Shown: positions 33,549 to 43,002 of the stretch, piece by piece
How positions within the stretch are numbered: position 1 is the stretch's first letter
How the letters are laid out: every line of letters starts with the position of its first letter
Assembly: GCF_005484805.1 (NCBI RefSeq)
Contig: NZ_CP039432.1
Location: 3,224,001-3,288,000, forward strand
Direction of reading: 5' to 3'
DNA length: 64,000 bases
Origin: Rhodococcus sp. SGAir0479
Lineage (GTDB): Bacteria > Actinomycetota > Actinomycetes > Mycobacteriales > Mycobacteriaceae
The notes under the pieces: generated by a model
What the model was told of the DNA's origin: nothing
Database searches by the model: none
The model's input: the letters and a program-made list of their open reading frames with translations, nothing else
Position numbers and translations under genes: made by a program

Positions 33549-35006
33549 CTACTTCCCCACATCGGCCCGCGCCGCGCTCCGGGCGTCGCCGGCCGGCGGC
33601 ACCCCGTTGACCCCCTCGACCGACTGCGCATAGTGGCCCACACCGTGGCCGATCGCGCGGGCATTCAGTGCCAGTGCCGCGCGGTCCAGATTCGCCACGG
33701 TGTCCTGGGGGGTGTGGTAGTTCGGGTCGAGCGGGGCGTCCGGCTCGCCGCCCCATTGTTCCGCCTGCACTGGGGTTTTCCGGTCCTCCGCGCCCGTGAA
33801 CAGTCCCCCGGCGGGGATACCGACCGCGATGAACGGCCCGTAGTCCGAACGGCCGTCGAAGTCCGTTCCGCCCGGAGTGACCCCCGACTGCAGCAGGATC
33901 GCACCGAACGTGCGCTCGATGCCGGCCGATCCCTCCGGTCCGGGCCCTTCGCCCACGTTGTCGGAGTTGTCGCCGTCGTACACGAAGTAGCCGGCGTTGG
34001 GCGAGCCCACCATGTCGAAGTTGAGGTACAGCGCGATCTCGGAGCGGGCCGCGTCGTCGAGGCTCCCGACGTAGGCCTCCGATCCGTTCAAACCCACCTC
34101 CTCGGCGCCCCAGAACGCGAACCGCACCGCGTTGGTCACGTTCGGCGCCGCACCCAGCTGCCGGGCGGTCTCGAGCACCGACGCGACACCCGAACCGTCG
34201 TCGTTGATGCCGGGGCCGTCCGGTACCGAGTCCAGGTGCGCACCCACCATGACCACGTTGTCGGCATCGCCGGTCTTCGTCTGCGCGATCACGTTGCGGG
34301 ACCGGGTCTTCTCGACGGTCGTGTCGAGGGTGAGTGTCACGTCGCCGCCCTGCCGCAGAGCCGCACCGTCCGCCTTGCCGACGCCGCCGGTGGGGATCCG
34401 TGCCTCGTCGGTGCCGCCGAGCGTGCCGCCGCCCAGGGCCTCGTCCGTGTTGTTCGCGACCAGCACGGCGGCGGCGCCCAGATCGGCCGCGACCTGCTGC
34501 TTCTGCGCGAAGGGACACGACCCGCGGTCCACCAGCACCACCGCGCCCGCGACGTCCGTGCCGTCGTAGTCGGTGGCCTCGCAGCCGGGGGTGTCGTCCG
34601 CCGGCGCCGGCACCAGCCGGGCGGTGAGCCCGCCCGGTGGGGTCGCGGGCGAGTACGTGAGCGCCTCCACCGGCACGTCGCGGCCGGAATACGCCAGGGT
34701 CTGGGTGCGAGCAGTGAACTCCTCGACGTCGAATTCCGGTGTCGCGACGTCGAATCCGGCATCCTCGAGTTGACCGACGACGTAGTCGACGCTGGCGTCG
34801 TAGCCGGGTGTGCCGACCGCGCGGTTGCCGCCGTTCTCGTCCGCGACCCGCTGCAACTGTTCGAGGTCGGCGATCACCGCGTCGGTGTCGATCGCCGCGG
34901 CCAGCCCCGGCCCGTCCACAGGTGGGTCCGCGTCGTCGGGATCGCTGCACCCCGCAAGCAGCAGTGCACCGGCCAGACCCGCGACCAACCCCGCCCTCAC
35001 CCGCAT
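33549..35006 (-). CDS. lpqL: LpqL-like M28 zinc aminopeptidase lipoprotein
   Basis: A 485-residue exported lipoprotein. The signal ends in the lipobox LAGC (Cys about 20). A protease-associated domain lies at about 125-225 (VDRGSCPFAQKQQVAADLGAAA). The M28 peptidase domain follows with the two-zinc site: GAHLDSVPDGPG (His, Asp), INDDGSG (bridging Asp), WGAEEVGLNGS (catalytic Glu-Glu), NFDMVGS and PNYHTPQD (His). It trims N-terminal residues from peptides at the cell surface. Matches Rv0418 (lpqL). The ATG at 35006 has a TAGTCT box 6 nt upstream. Confidence 0.94.
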   Translation of the reverse strand: MRVRAGLVAGLAGALLLAGCSDPDDADPPVDGPGLAAAIDTDAVIADLEQLQRVADENGGNRAVGTPGYDASVDYVVGQLEDAGFDVATPEFDVEEFTARTQTLAYSGRDVPVEALTYSPATPPGGLTARLVPAPADDTPGCEATDYDGTDVAGAVVLVDRGSCPFAQKQQVAADLGAAAVLVANNTDEALGGGTLGGTDEARIPTGGVGKADGAALRQGGDVTLTLDTTVEKTRSRNVIAQTKTGDADNVVMVGAHLDSVPDGPGINDDGSGVASVLETARQLGAAPNVTNAVRFAFWGAEEVGLNGSEAYVGSLDDAARSEIALYLNFDMVGSPNAGYFVYDGDNSDNVGEGPGPEGSAGIERTFGAILLQSGVTPGGTDFDGRSDYGPFIAVGIPAGGLFTGAEDRKTPVQAEQWGGEPDAPLDPNYHTPQDTVANLDRAALALNARAIGHGVGHYAQSVEGVNGVPPAGDARSAARADVGK

Positions 35007-35012
35007 GCGGGG

Positions 35013-35018
35013 AGACTA
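35013..35018 (-). promoter_or_regulatory. Leaderless-type -10 box (TAGTCT) of lpqL
   Basis: The minus strand reads TAGTCT ending 6 nt before the ATG at 35006; no ribosome site. Confidence 0.45.
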
Positions 35019-35098
35019 CCCCGACCGGCCCCGGTCCTTCAGCAGCTCAGCCGGCCGGCGGGAAATGCGAGGATCTCGTCCCGGCCGCAGACAACCGA

Positions 35099-35128
35099 AG
35101 CGCCCGACCGGATTCCCGGTCGGGCGCT
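35099..35128 (-). terminator. Hairpin terminator after the ABC exporter permease
   Basis: A perfect 13-bp stem (35099-35111 with 35116-35128), loop ATTC, 18 nt after the permease stop. Confidence 0.75.
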
Positions 35129-35146
35129 CGTCGAGCACGTACCGGC

Positions 35147-35899
35147 TCAGGCGTCGCGGTTGTTCACCGCGAACAGCGCGGCGCCGAAGACGATCGCCAC
35201 GAACGCGGCGAAGTACAGCAGACCACCCCACGGACCCCAGTGGAAGTCGTAACCACCGCCGCTGCCGAGGAAGTAGGTCACGTTGTTGAACGGGCCGAAC
35301 TCGCCGACGTACTTGCCCACCTTGGGGATCATGGTGGCGAGGCTCTCGATCACCAGCGGCCACAGCAGCAGCAGCGAGATGGCGCCCGCCGACTGACGGA
35401 TCAACGTGCCGACCCCGACCGCCAGCACCGCCAGCAGCGCGTAGTAGATGGGAATGCCGAACAGCTCGCGGGCATTGCTGCCGTCGCCGATCGACAGCGT
35501 CTGGCCCGAGATCCCCTGTGCGACGAAGAACGACGCCAGCGCGATCACCAGGCCCAGGACCGCGGCGACGCCCGCCAGCAGCAGAGCCTTGCCGCCGATC
35601 ACCCGCGACCGATTGGGGATCGCCTGGAACGTGGTGCGGATGACGCCGAACCGGTACTCCGTGGTCACTGCCAGCGCCGACATGATCATCACCAGCATGG
35701 CACCGAACTGGGCCGCGCCGGCCTGGGTGTAGGCGACCGTGAAGTCGCCCATCGAGTAGTCGCCCGACGAGACCAGCGACTTGTACGCCGCGCCCATGAT
35801 GGCCGCGAAGCCGACGCTGACGACGACCGCGATGAGGCTGCACCACATCGGCGACTTGGTGGACGTGAGCTTGATGCGCTCTGCATTCAACACGCTCAT
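35147..35899 (-). CDS. ABC-2-type transporter permease
   Basis: A 250-residue membrane protein with six predicted helices and the ABC-2 phrase ALAVTTEYRFGVIRTTFQAIPNRSRVIGGKALL on the cytoplasmic loop between helices two and three. It forms the channel of an exporter with the ATPase encoded just upstream; the ATG overlaps the ATPase stop by 4 bp. The substrate is unknown; similar pairs export lipids, peptides or antibiotics. This pair is not part of the mycobacterial gene order at this place. Confidence 0.88.
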   Translation of the reverse strand: MSVLNAERIKLTSTKSPMWCSLIAVVVSVGFAAIMGAAYKSLVSSGDYSMGDFTVAYTQAGAAQFGAMLVMIMSALAVTTEYRFGVIRTTFQAIPNRSRVIGGKALLLAGVAAVLGLVIALASFFVAQGISGQTLSIGDGSNARELFGIPIYYALLAVLAVGVGTLIRQSAGAISLLLLWPLVIESLATMIPKVGKYVGEFGPFNNVTYFLGSGGGYDFHWGPWGGLLYFAAFVAIVFGAALFAVNNRDA

Positions 35900-36864
35900 C
35901 GGAGCGCACCTCCCATGTTCTGCTGCGGCACACCGGCCGGCCGGGTGGCGACCTGCGCGTGGTACTGCACGTCGTCGCCGGTGAGCTTCATGAACGCGTC
36001 CTCGAGCGAACCGCGCTGCGACGCCAGCTCGTGCAGCACGATGCCGTTTGCACCGGCGAGCGCGCCGACGTCGTCGGTGCGGGCGCCCGAAACCAGCAGC
36101 GCCGGCTGGTGATCGGCGCCGGCCTCGTCGCGGACGGCGAAGCCCTGTGCTGTGAGCACCCCGCGCAACGCGTCGAGCTGCGGGCTGCGCACCCGCACCG
36201 ACGAATCCGACGCGCGGTCGACGAAGTCCTTGACGCTCGTGTCGGCGATGAGACGACCGCGGCCGATCACGATGAGGTGCTCGGCGGTCAGCGACATCTC
36301 CGACAGCAGGTGGCTCGAGACCAGCACCGTGCGGCCCTCGGCGGCCAGGCTCTGCATGAACTTGCGGATCCAGACGATGCCCTCCGGGTCGAGGCCGTTG
36401 ACCGGCTCGTCGAAGAGCAGGACCTTCGGGTCGCCCAGCAATGCGCCGGCCAGACCGAGCCGCTGCGACATACCGAGCGAGAACCCGCCGGCCTTCTTGC
36501 CGGCCACCTCGGTGAGGCCGACCAGCGCCAGCACCTCGTCGACGCGCGACTGCGGCAAGGAGTTGGCCGCCGCCATCCACTGCAGGTGCGCCTTCGCGGA
36601 CCGGTTGGGGTGCACCCACTTGGCGTCGAGCAGCGCGCCCACGGTGCGCAGCGGCCGCTCGAGCCGGCTGTACGGCACCCCCTCGATCAGTGCGGTACCC
36701 GATGTGGGCTTGTCGAGGCCGAGGATCATCCGCATGGTCGTCGACTTGCCGGCGCCGTTCGGGCCGAGGAAGCCGGTGACTATCCCCGGCTTCACGGAGA
36801 ACGTGAGATCGTCCACCGCTCTCGTCGACCCGTAGGTCTTCGTCAGTCCCCTCACTTCAATCAT
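35896..36864 (-). CDS. ABC transporter ATP-binding protein
   Basis: A 322-residue ATPase of the drug/lantibiotic exporter (CcmA/DrrA-like) type. Walker A is GPNGAGKST near residue 37, the signature FSLGMSQRLGLAGALLG near 130, Walker B VLLFDEPVNGLDPEG near 150 and the switch His in SSHLLSEM near 185. A C-terminal domain of about 100 residues follows, as in exporters that handle large substrates. ATG at 36864 is preferred over two upstream GTG codons because the domain starts there. It is translationally coupled to the permease gene. Confidence 0.92.
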   Translation of the reverse strand: MIEVRGLTKTYGSTRAVDDLTFSVKPGIVTGFLGPNGAGKSTTMRMILGLDKPTSGTALIEGVPYSRLERPLRTVGALLDAKWVHPNRSAKAHLQWMAAANSLPQSRVDEVLALVGLTEVAGKKAGGFSLGMSQRLGLAGALLGDPKVLLFDEPVNGLDPEGIVWIRKFMQSLAAEGRTVLVSSHLLSEMSLTAEHLIVIGRGRLIADTSVKDFVDRASDSSVRVRSPQLDALRGVLTAQGFAVRDEAGADHQPALLVSGARTDDVGALAGANGIVLHELASQRGSLEDAFMKLTGDDVQYHAQVATRPAGVPQQNMGGALR

Positions 36865-36974
36865 GGGCACCACTCTGCCCGAAACGCCCCCACCGGCGCA
36901 TCGGTCCGGGGTCTATGCGCGCGTCATACTCCGGGATGACACGTACCCGGAGGCGGCTGGGGGATCACCCCCAG

Positions 36975-37514
36975 TCAGGCCCGGAGCGCCCCGTCCGGCA
37001 TGGTGACGTCGGTCAGATCCGCCCCGCTGACGTCCGCGGTCGAGAACACCGCGCCGGTGAGGTCCGCGTGCGCGAGGTACGCCCCCGTCAGCCGCGCGCC
37101 GGTCAGGTCGGCGTCCTCGAGATGCGCGCCGGTCATGTACGCGCCCGACAGGTCGGCTCCGGCCAGGTCGGCGTGGGCGAGGTACGTGGAGGTCAGGAAC
37201 GACAGCGTCAGGACCGCGCCGGTGAGCTTCGCGTGCGTCAGGTACGCCTCGGTGAAGTCGGCGTCGGCGGCGACCGCGCCGGACAGGTCCGCGCCCGTCA
37301 GGTCGGCGCCGCCGAGTTCGGCCGCCGTCAGGTCGGCCCCGGACAGGTCCGTGCCGGCCAGGTTGGCTCCGGTGAGGTTGGCCCCGGCGAGATCGGCACC
37401 GGACAGATCGAGGCCGTGCAGATCGGGGACGTAGGTCAGTTCGTCGCGGCGGGCGTTCCACGCCACCACATCCGAGCGCAGCAGGTCGAGGAGATCGGTA
37501 CTCAGCGTCGTCAT
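36975..37514 (-). CDS. Pentapeptide-repeat protein (MfpA/Qnr-like fold)
   Basis: The 179-residue protein has a 30-residue N-terminal part followed by about 27 pentapeptides of the A(D/N)LxG type from about residue 33 to 172, forming a right-handed quadrilateral beta-helix. Length and uninterrupted repeats resemble MfpA of mycobacteria, which mimics DNA and protects gyrase from fluoroquinolones; repeats alone do not prove that role. There is no signal peptide. The ATG at 37514 has a GGAGGG ribosome site 6 nt upstream. It stands alone between the ABC exporter and thiG, on the same strand. Confidence 0.88.
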   Translation of the reverse strand: MTTLSTDLLDLLRSDVVAWNARRDELTYVPDLHGLDLSGADLAGANLTGANLAGTDLSGADLTAAELGGADLTGADLSGAVAADADFTEAYLTHAKLTGAVLTLSFLTSTYLAHADLAGADLSGAYMTGAHLEDADLTGARLTGAYLAHADLTGAVFSTADVSGADLTDVTMPDGALRA

Positions 37515-37612
37515 GGCATGCCCTCCAGGCACTCGAACCAACGGAGCAAGTTTTCCCGAGCCTAGCCTGATTTCGGCGTCGGCCAGGGATGTCGATCATT
37601 CCGTGATCCGCG

Positions 37613-37653
37613 TCGGCCGGAGCGCCTTTCCCCGAAAGGGACGCTCCGGCCGA
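37613..37653 (-). terminator. Hairpin terminator after thiG
   Basis: A 12-bp GC stem plus an inner 5- to 6-bp stem separated by a small bulge, arms 37613-37630 and 37634-37653, begins 19 nt after the thiG stop and ends the thiO-thiS-thiG operon. Confidence 0.7.
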
Positions 37654-37672
37654 AACACTCACCGAGCGGCAC

Positions 37673-38633
<961 letters not shown>

Positions 38634-38644
38634 CCAAACCTCAC

Positions 38645-39712
38645 TCATGCCTTCGCGGGTGAAAATCTTTCGGCAGCGGCGCTTTCCGCCTCCGCCAAGG
38701 GGTTGTCGTCGAGAATCGCGACCGCCGCGTCCGCCGTCACGGGCGTCATCAGGATCCCGTTGCGGCCGTGCCCGGTCGCGAGGATCACCCGGTCGGAGAC
38801 GCGACCGATGATCGGCAGGTTGTCCGGACTCATCGGGCGCAGACCGGCTCTTGCCTCGTACAGCTCGTACTCCCCGATCGCCGGCATCAATGCCTCGGCA
38901 TCGGCGATCAGGTCCCGCACGCCGGCCACCGTCACCTGCGTGTCGTGGCCGGACTCGTACTGCGTTGCGCCCACCACGATCCCGTCGGCGCGCGGCACCA
39001 GGTACGACGGCCGTCCGTGCACACTGCCGCGGATGGTGCGCCGGGGCGCGGGCGTCACGCCCGGCCGGGCCCGCAGCCGCAGGATCTCGCCCTTGACCGG
39101 ACGCACCGGCAGGTCGGGCCACAGCCGGGGCGAGTGCGAGCCCGCCGCCAGCACCACCTGGTCGGTGGTGAGCTCGTCGAGATCGGTCACGGTGCGCTCG
39201 ACCAGTTCGACCCCGGCCGCGATCGCCGCGGTCCGCAGCGCACGCACCAGCAGCCGGTTGTCGACGGCCAGTTCGGTGGGTGCCTGCAGCGCCAGCCGGA
39301 TCCCGCGTCCCAGCGCCGGTTCGAGTTCGCGGATCTGCGACCGGTTCAGGATGCGCAGCTCGTGGCCCTGCTCGGCCACCCAGTCGGCGATCGTGTGCAG
39401 ATCGGCGGCGTCGGCGGCGTCGAGCGCGACGGTGAGCGAGTCGTCGGAGGTGAACAGCGTCAGGTCCGCGAGTCGCTCGAGCTCGGTGCCGAAGTCGGGC
39501 CACCGCTGCAGCGACGCCGCCCCCAGGGCGAGCGCCCTCTCCTCACCGGGCCAGCCCTCCGACAGCGGCGCCAGCATGCCGCCCGCGACCCACGACGCCC
39601 CGCTGCCGGGCGCCGGGTCGTACAGCGTCACCGCCCAGCCGCGCTGCGCGGCGCGCCACGCGATCGACAGGCCGATCACCCCGCCGCCGACCACGGATAC
39701 CGATCGGGTCAT
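38645..39712 (-). CDS. thiO: Glycine oxidase
   Basis: A 355-residue FAD enzyme of the DAO family. The dinucleotide fold is at the very N-terminus ([20 protein letters not shown]), followed by [18 protein letters not shown], and the C-terminus has [15 protein letters not shown] and the FAD-binding [15 protein letters not shown]. It oxidises glycine to dehydroglycine, the imine used by ThiG. The ATG at 39712 has a GAGGTGG site and lies just after a TPP riboswitch, so the operon is switched off when thiamine pyrophosphate is plentiful. Confidence 0.95.
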   Translation of the reverse strand: MTRSVSVVGGGVIGLSIAWRAAQRGWAVTLYDPAPGSGASWVAGGMLAPLSEGWPGEERALALGAASLQRWPDFGTELERLADLTLFTSDDSLTVALDAADAADLHTIADWVAEQGHELRILNRSQIRELEPALGRGIRLALQAPTELAVDNRLLVRALRTAAIAAGVELVERTVTDLDELTTDQVVLAAGSHSPRLWPDLPVRPVKGEILRLRARPGVTPAPRRTIRGSVHGRPSYLVPRADGIVVGATQYESGHDTQVTVAGVRDLIADAEALMPAIGEYELYEARAGLRPMSPDNLPIIGRVSDRVILATGHGRNGILMTPVTADAAVAILDDNPLAEAESAAAERFSPAKA

Positions 39713-39723
39713 TCACTCCACCT

Positions 39724-39810
39724 CACTCCCTGCGCCGGCATGATCCGGGTCAGGTATGACGGTCGGGGCCGGCAGGCCCCCTCTCAGCCCCGTATCCCTC
39801 GGGACTCCCG
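39724..39810 (-). promoter_or_regulatory. TPP riboswitch (thi-box) of the thiO-thiS-thiG operon
   Basis: On the minus strand the conserved thi-box elements appear in order: GGGGCTGAGAGG (pyrimidine-sensing arm, CTGAGA at 39782-39787), then ACCTGACCCGGATCATGCCGGCGCAGGGAG (arm that binds the diphosphate, ending in the closing stem). It ends 11 nt before the thiO start codon, so ligand binding probably hides the ribosome site (GAGGTGG) directly after the aptamer, a translational off-switch. No separate terminator hairpin was seen. Confidence 0.93.
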
Positions 39811-39834
39811 TGTTGATTCGTCCGCACTAGAGAC

Positions 39835-39840
39835 TACCGT
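39835..39840 (+). promoter_or_regulatory. Leaderless-type -10 box (TACCGT) of thiE
   Basis: TACCGT ends 7 nt before the GTG at 39848. The start of thiE leaves no room for a leader, hence no riboswitch on this side. Confidence 0.5.
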
Positions 39841-39847
39841 TCGGGGT

Positions 39848-40540
39848 GTGCATGCCTCCCAGTCCGTCAAGCACCCGACGCCCCGCGAACGACTCGCCGA
39901 TGCGCGTCTCTACCTCTGCACCGACGCCCGCCGCGAGAAGGGTGACCTGGCGCACTTCGTCGAGGCCGCTCTCGCCGGTGGCGTCGACATCGTGCAACTC
40001 CGCGACAAGGGATCGGCCGGTGAGCGCGAATTCGGTCCGATGGAGGTGAAGGAGGAGCTCGCGGCGCTCGCGGTGATCGGGGCCGCGGCCCGGCGTCATG
40101 GCGCGCTGCTCGCCGTCAACGACCGGGCCGACGTCGCGCTGGCGGCTGGCGCCGACGTCCTGCATCTCGGGCAGAACGATCTCCCGGTGCACTACGCGCG
40201 GCGGATCGTCGGCCCGGACGTCGTGATCGGCCGCTCGACGAGCAACCGGGCGCAGGCCAGCCTGGCCGCGATCGAGGAGGACGTCGACTACTTCTGCACC
40301 GGCCCGGTGTGGGCCACGCCCACCAAGCCCGGCCGAGCGGCATCGGGACTGGAGCTGGTGCGCAGCACCGCGGAGGCTGCACCGCTGCGTCCGTGGTTCG
40401 CGATCGGCGGCGTCGACCAGCAACGGCTTCCCGAGGTTCTCGGCGCCGGCGCGACCCGCATCGTGGTGGTCCGTGCCATCACGGCCGCCGACGATCCGGA
40501 GGCCGCCGCGCGGGCGCTGTCGGACGCCCTGCGCGGCTGA
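39848..40540 (+). CDS. thiE: Thiamine-phosphate synthase
   Basis: The 230-residue TIM-barrel enzyme joins hydroxymethylpyrimidine diphosphate and thiazole phosphate to thiamine phosphate. Motifs: [67 protein letters not shown] and PWFAIGGVD. The GTG at 39848 gives an N-terminus close to mycobacterial ThiE (Rv0414c) and lies 7 nt after a promoter box. It is divergent from thiO, and the 37 bp between the riboswitch and the start hold both promoters. Confidence 0.96.
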   Translation: MHASQSVKHPTPRERLADARLYLCTDARREKGDLAHFVEAALAGGVDIVQLRDKGSAGEREFGPMEVKEELAALAVIGAAARRHGALLAVNDRADVALAAGADVLHLGQNDLPVHYARRIVGPDVVIGRSTSNRAQASLAAIEEDVDYFCTGPVWATPTKPGRAASGLELVRSTAEAAPLRPWFAIGGVDQQRLPEVLGAGATRIVVVRAITAADDPEAAARALSDALRG

Positions 40541-40552
40541 GCCCGGCTCAGC
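40536..40552. terminator. Short hairpin formed by two convergent stop codons
   Basis: A 7-bp stem (40536-40542 with 40546-40552) contains the thiE stop in one arm and the lipoprotein stop in the other. Weak alone, but placed correctly for both strands. Confidence 0.35.
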
Positions 40553-40967
40553 AGTTCCCGGAGACTCCGGCCTGTACGGACTGCTCGATCAGGTCGCGGG
40601 CCTCGGCAGGCACGTCCTCCCACGTCGCGGTCGCCGGGTCGAGCGGCGGCTGTCCCGCCGCCTCGGCCTGCTGGTTGTAGGCCGCCACCACGGGGCCGCC
40701 GTTCGCCTTCAGCGTCTCGAGGAACTCGTCGCCCTTCGCCTGCCGGTCGAACGGTTGGCCGGCCGACTCGGCCTGCTGCTGCGACGAGTCGAGGAACGCC
40801 GTCACCTGGGCGCACATCACCGAGACCGCGGCGTCCTGCGCGGTCGAGCCGTCCGCGGTCGCCTGCCCGTTCGCCGGGGCCGACGCGGTGGACTCGTCGC
40901 TGTCGCCGCACCCGGCGACGAGGATCAGTGGCGCCGCCGCGACGGCGACGAGGTGTCGAATCTTCAT
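40548..40967 (-). CDS. Small lipoprotein of unknown function
   Basis: A 139-residue lipoprotein: the signal (about 1-19) ends in the lipobox LVAGC. The mature part starts with an Asp/Ser/Ala-rich linker, followed by a mostly helical region rich in Gln and Ala with two further Cys (VMCAQ and the C-terminal residue), which could bond to each other. No family recognised. The ATG overlaps the GT87 stop by 4 bp (ATGA), so it is coupled to that glycosyltransferase gene and may work with it at the outer face of the membrane. Confidence 0.75.
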   Translation of the reverse strand: MKIRHLVAVAAAPLILVAGCGDSDESTASAPANGQATADGSTAQDAAVSVMCAQVTAFLDSSQQQAESAGQPFDRQAKGDEFLETLKANGGPVVAAYNQQAEAAGQPPLDPATATWEDVPAEARDLIEQSVQAGVSGNC

Positions 40968-42238
40968 GTCGGAATGGTGGCAGGCCGGCCCGGGGACGGC
41001 GTCGCGGGGTGCCGACCGACCGGTGTGTCACCACGGAACGCGAGGACGCCGGCGCCGACGAGCACGCCCACGTAGAGCAACGGGTAGATGTTGACGAGCA
41101 CGTCCGTCACCGCCCAGTCCGGCGGGAACAGGAACAGCCCCACCACGACCACTTCCTCGTCCCACCGGTAGGGCCAGGCCCCGGCACCGAGGTACACGAC
41201 CAGCGCCGCGAGCCACCAGCGCGGGCGCGTCGCGGCGCGGTGGGCGATGTACACGAGCAGCGGCACGAACCACACCCAGTGATGGCTCCACGAGAACGGC
41301 GACACCACCGCGGCGCTCAGCCCGGCGACCGTGACCGCGAGCAACCGCTCCCCCTGGGTGTGCAGCCGCACGGCGATCCACATGCTCACCGCCACCACCG
41401 CGAGCGCGAGCACCAACCACAGCACGACGGGCGCCGGGCGCTCGGTGATGTGCGCGACGACGCCGCGGAGCGACTGGTTGGAGGGGTGGGTGTCCGGGGC
41501 GATGCGAGTGGACTCGAAGAAGGTCTCGGTCCAGTACTGCCGTGAATCGCTCGGCAGCACCAGCCAACTGCCGGCCACCGTCGCGACGAACGTCACCGCG
41601 GCGACGATCGCGGCGCGCCAGCGGCGCAACGCCAGGTAGTACAGCACGAAGTATGCGGGGGTGAGCTTGATGCCGGCGGCGAGGCCGACCCCGACCCCGC
41701 GCAGCCGGCTGCGGTCGCCGCGGGAGGCGTCCCACAGCACCAGCGCCATGAGCACCAGATTGATCTGCCCGTAGAACAGGGTGGTGCGGACCGGTTCGAG
41801 GAACGTGCACGCCACTGCCGTCAACGCCGACGTGGCCACGACCCGCGCAGACATGCGCTCGCCGAGCATCTTCCGGCACAGCGCGACGATGCCGACCAGC
41901 AGCAGCAGGTTGGTCGCCATCCAGATGTACTTGTCGTAGCCGCCGGGCAGCAGGCCGAACGGGATGAACGCCAACGTCGAGAACGGCGTGTAGGTGTAGA
42001 GGAGTCCGTGGATCACCGGCTCGGTGTAGAGCGGCAGGTCCTCCATGACGTGGCGGGCGCCGTCGCGGTAGACGTCGAGGTCGGCGCCGCCGGCGAACAG
42101 TCCGATCTCGGGCATCCAGGGGCGCACGGTCGTGAAGACCAGCACGACCGACACCGCGGCCCAGAGCGCGAGGACGACGACGTGCCCCGCCGTTCGGCGA
42201 GGGACCGCCGGTTCGTCCACCGGTTCGGTGTGCAGCAA
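40964..42238 (-). CDS. GT87-family membrane glycosyltransferase (polyprenol-phosphate mannose type)
   Basis: A 424-residue GT-C-fold enzyme with about eleven membrane helices, of the DUF2029/GT87 family. The acidic residues of the first outside loop (GGADLDVYRDGARHVMEDLPLY) form the metal/donor site, and YTYTPFSTLAFIPFGLLP and FFYGQ-like FYGQINLVLMALVLWD are typical. Relatives in mycobacteria transfer mannose or arabinose from polyprenol-phosphate sugars in building lipomannan and lipoarabinomannan. The TTG at 42238 has AGGGGG upstream. It is coupled to the lipoprotein downstream. Confidence 0.85.
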   Translation of the reverse strand: MLHTEPVDEPAVPRRTAGHVVVLALWAAVSVVLVFTTVRPWMPEIGLFAGGADLDVYRDGARHVMEDLPLYTEPVIHGLLYTYTPFSTLAFIPFGLLPGGYDKYIWMATNLLLLVGIVALCRKMLGERMSARVVATSALTAVACTFLEPVRTTLFYGQINLVLMALVLWDASRGDRSRLRGVGVGLAAGIKLTPAYFVLYYLALRRWRAAIVAAVTFVATVAGSWLVLPSDSRQYWTETFFESTRIAPDTHPSNQSLRGVVAHITERPAPVVLWLVLALAVVAVSMWIAVRLHTQGERLLAVTVAGLSAAVVSPFSWSHHWVWFVPLLVYIAHRAATRPRWWLAALVVYLGAGAWPYRWDEEVVVVGLFLFPPDWAVTDVLVNIYPLLYVGVLVGAGVLAFRGDTPVGRHPATPSPGRPATIPT

Positions 42239-42412
42239 TCCAGCCCCCTGAGCGATTCGCCCGGTTCACCCCGAATGAACCGGACTACGTACAAAGCCTA
42301 AGCAAAGGGATGCCGGACGATCCGCCCGGGTACCCGCCCTCCGAGACTTCCCCGCTCACGACTTCGCGCGCGCCTGAGGCGGCGTTACCCGCGCCGCACC
42401 GGCGTCCGGTGC

Positions 42413-42925
42413 TCAGTCCCGGCGCGTGCTCCGCCGCCCCTGCTCCTCGGTGAAGTTGGCGACCACCCGCAGTTCGTCGAGGGCGATCACGCGCCCGGAC
42501 TCGTTGCGGACCTCGACGTGAACGGGCTCGCCCGTCGCGTCGTCCGCGAGGTCGAGCGGCCCACCCCGCTCGCCCTGCAGGTACTTGTCGCCCCACTGCA
42601 TCAACGCGAGCACCGCCGGCAACAGATCCCGCCCCTTGTCGGTGAGCACGTACTCGAAGCGGGTGCGCTGTCCCGGCTCCTTGTACGGGCGCTTCTCGAA
42701 CACCCCCTCGGCCGTCAGTTCCCGCAGCCGCGCCGCCGCGACCGCCTCGGTGATACCGACGCGTTCGGCGAAGTCGTCGAAACGCGTTGTGCCGTAGAAC
42801 GCCTCGCGAAGGATGAGTATCGCCGAGCGGGTGCCCACCACATCCATGGCTTTCGCGATCGAGCACTGCGTGGCGCGCCACGCGGTCCGATCGGCGAGGA
42901 AGCCGTCCAGTCGTGCCGCCTGCAT
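42413..42925 (-). CDS. HxlR-family transcriptional regulator
   Basis: A 170-residue winged-helix protein. The HxlR signature is clear: QCSIAKAMDVVGTRSAILILREAFYGTTRFDDF with the Cys near residue 21, then the recognition helix ITEAVAAARLREL and the wing KRPYKEPGQRTRFEYVLTDKGRDL. The C-terminal 60 residues add an extension. HxlR proteins usually repress a divergent gene and respond to electrophiles or drugs through the Cys. The MFS exporter starts 57 bp away on the other strand and a large nested palindrome covers that gap. Confidence 0.92.
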   Translation of the reverse strand: MQAARLDGFLADRTAWRATQCSIAKAMDVVGTRSAILILREAFYGTTRFDDFAERVGITEAVAAARLRELTAEGVFEKRPYKEPGQRTRFEYVLTDKGRDLLPAVLALMQWGDKYLQGERGGPLDLADDATGEPVHVEVRNESGRVIALDELRVVANFTEEQGRRSTRRD

Positions 42926-42939
42926 GTACCCAGCGTACG

Positions 42940-43002
42940 CGCTGACTTGCCAAATCCATAGCCAGAGTCCACACTCCTGGCTATGCAAAAGCAAAGTCAG
43001 CG
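42940..43002. promoter_or_regulatory. Nested 63-bp dyad, probable HxlR operator
   Basis: Two perfect 9-bp inverted repeats share the same centre, base 42971. The inner arms are CATAGCCAG (42957-42965) and CTGGCTATG (42977-42985); the outer arms are CGCTGACTT (42940-42948) and its complement (42994-43002). The inner right arm contains the ATG of the MFS gene, so a bound repressor would cover the start codon. The symmetry fits two dimers or one tetramer of HxlR. Confidence 0.7.
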
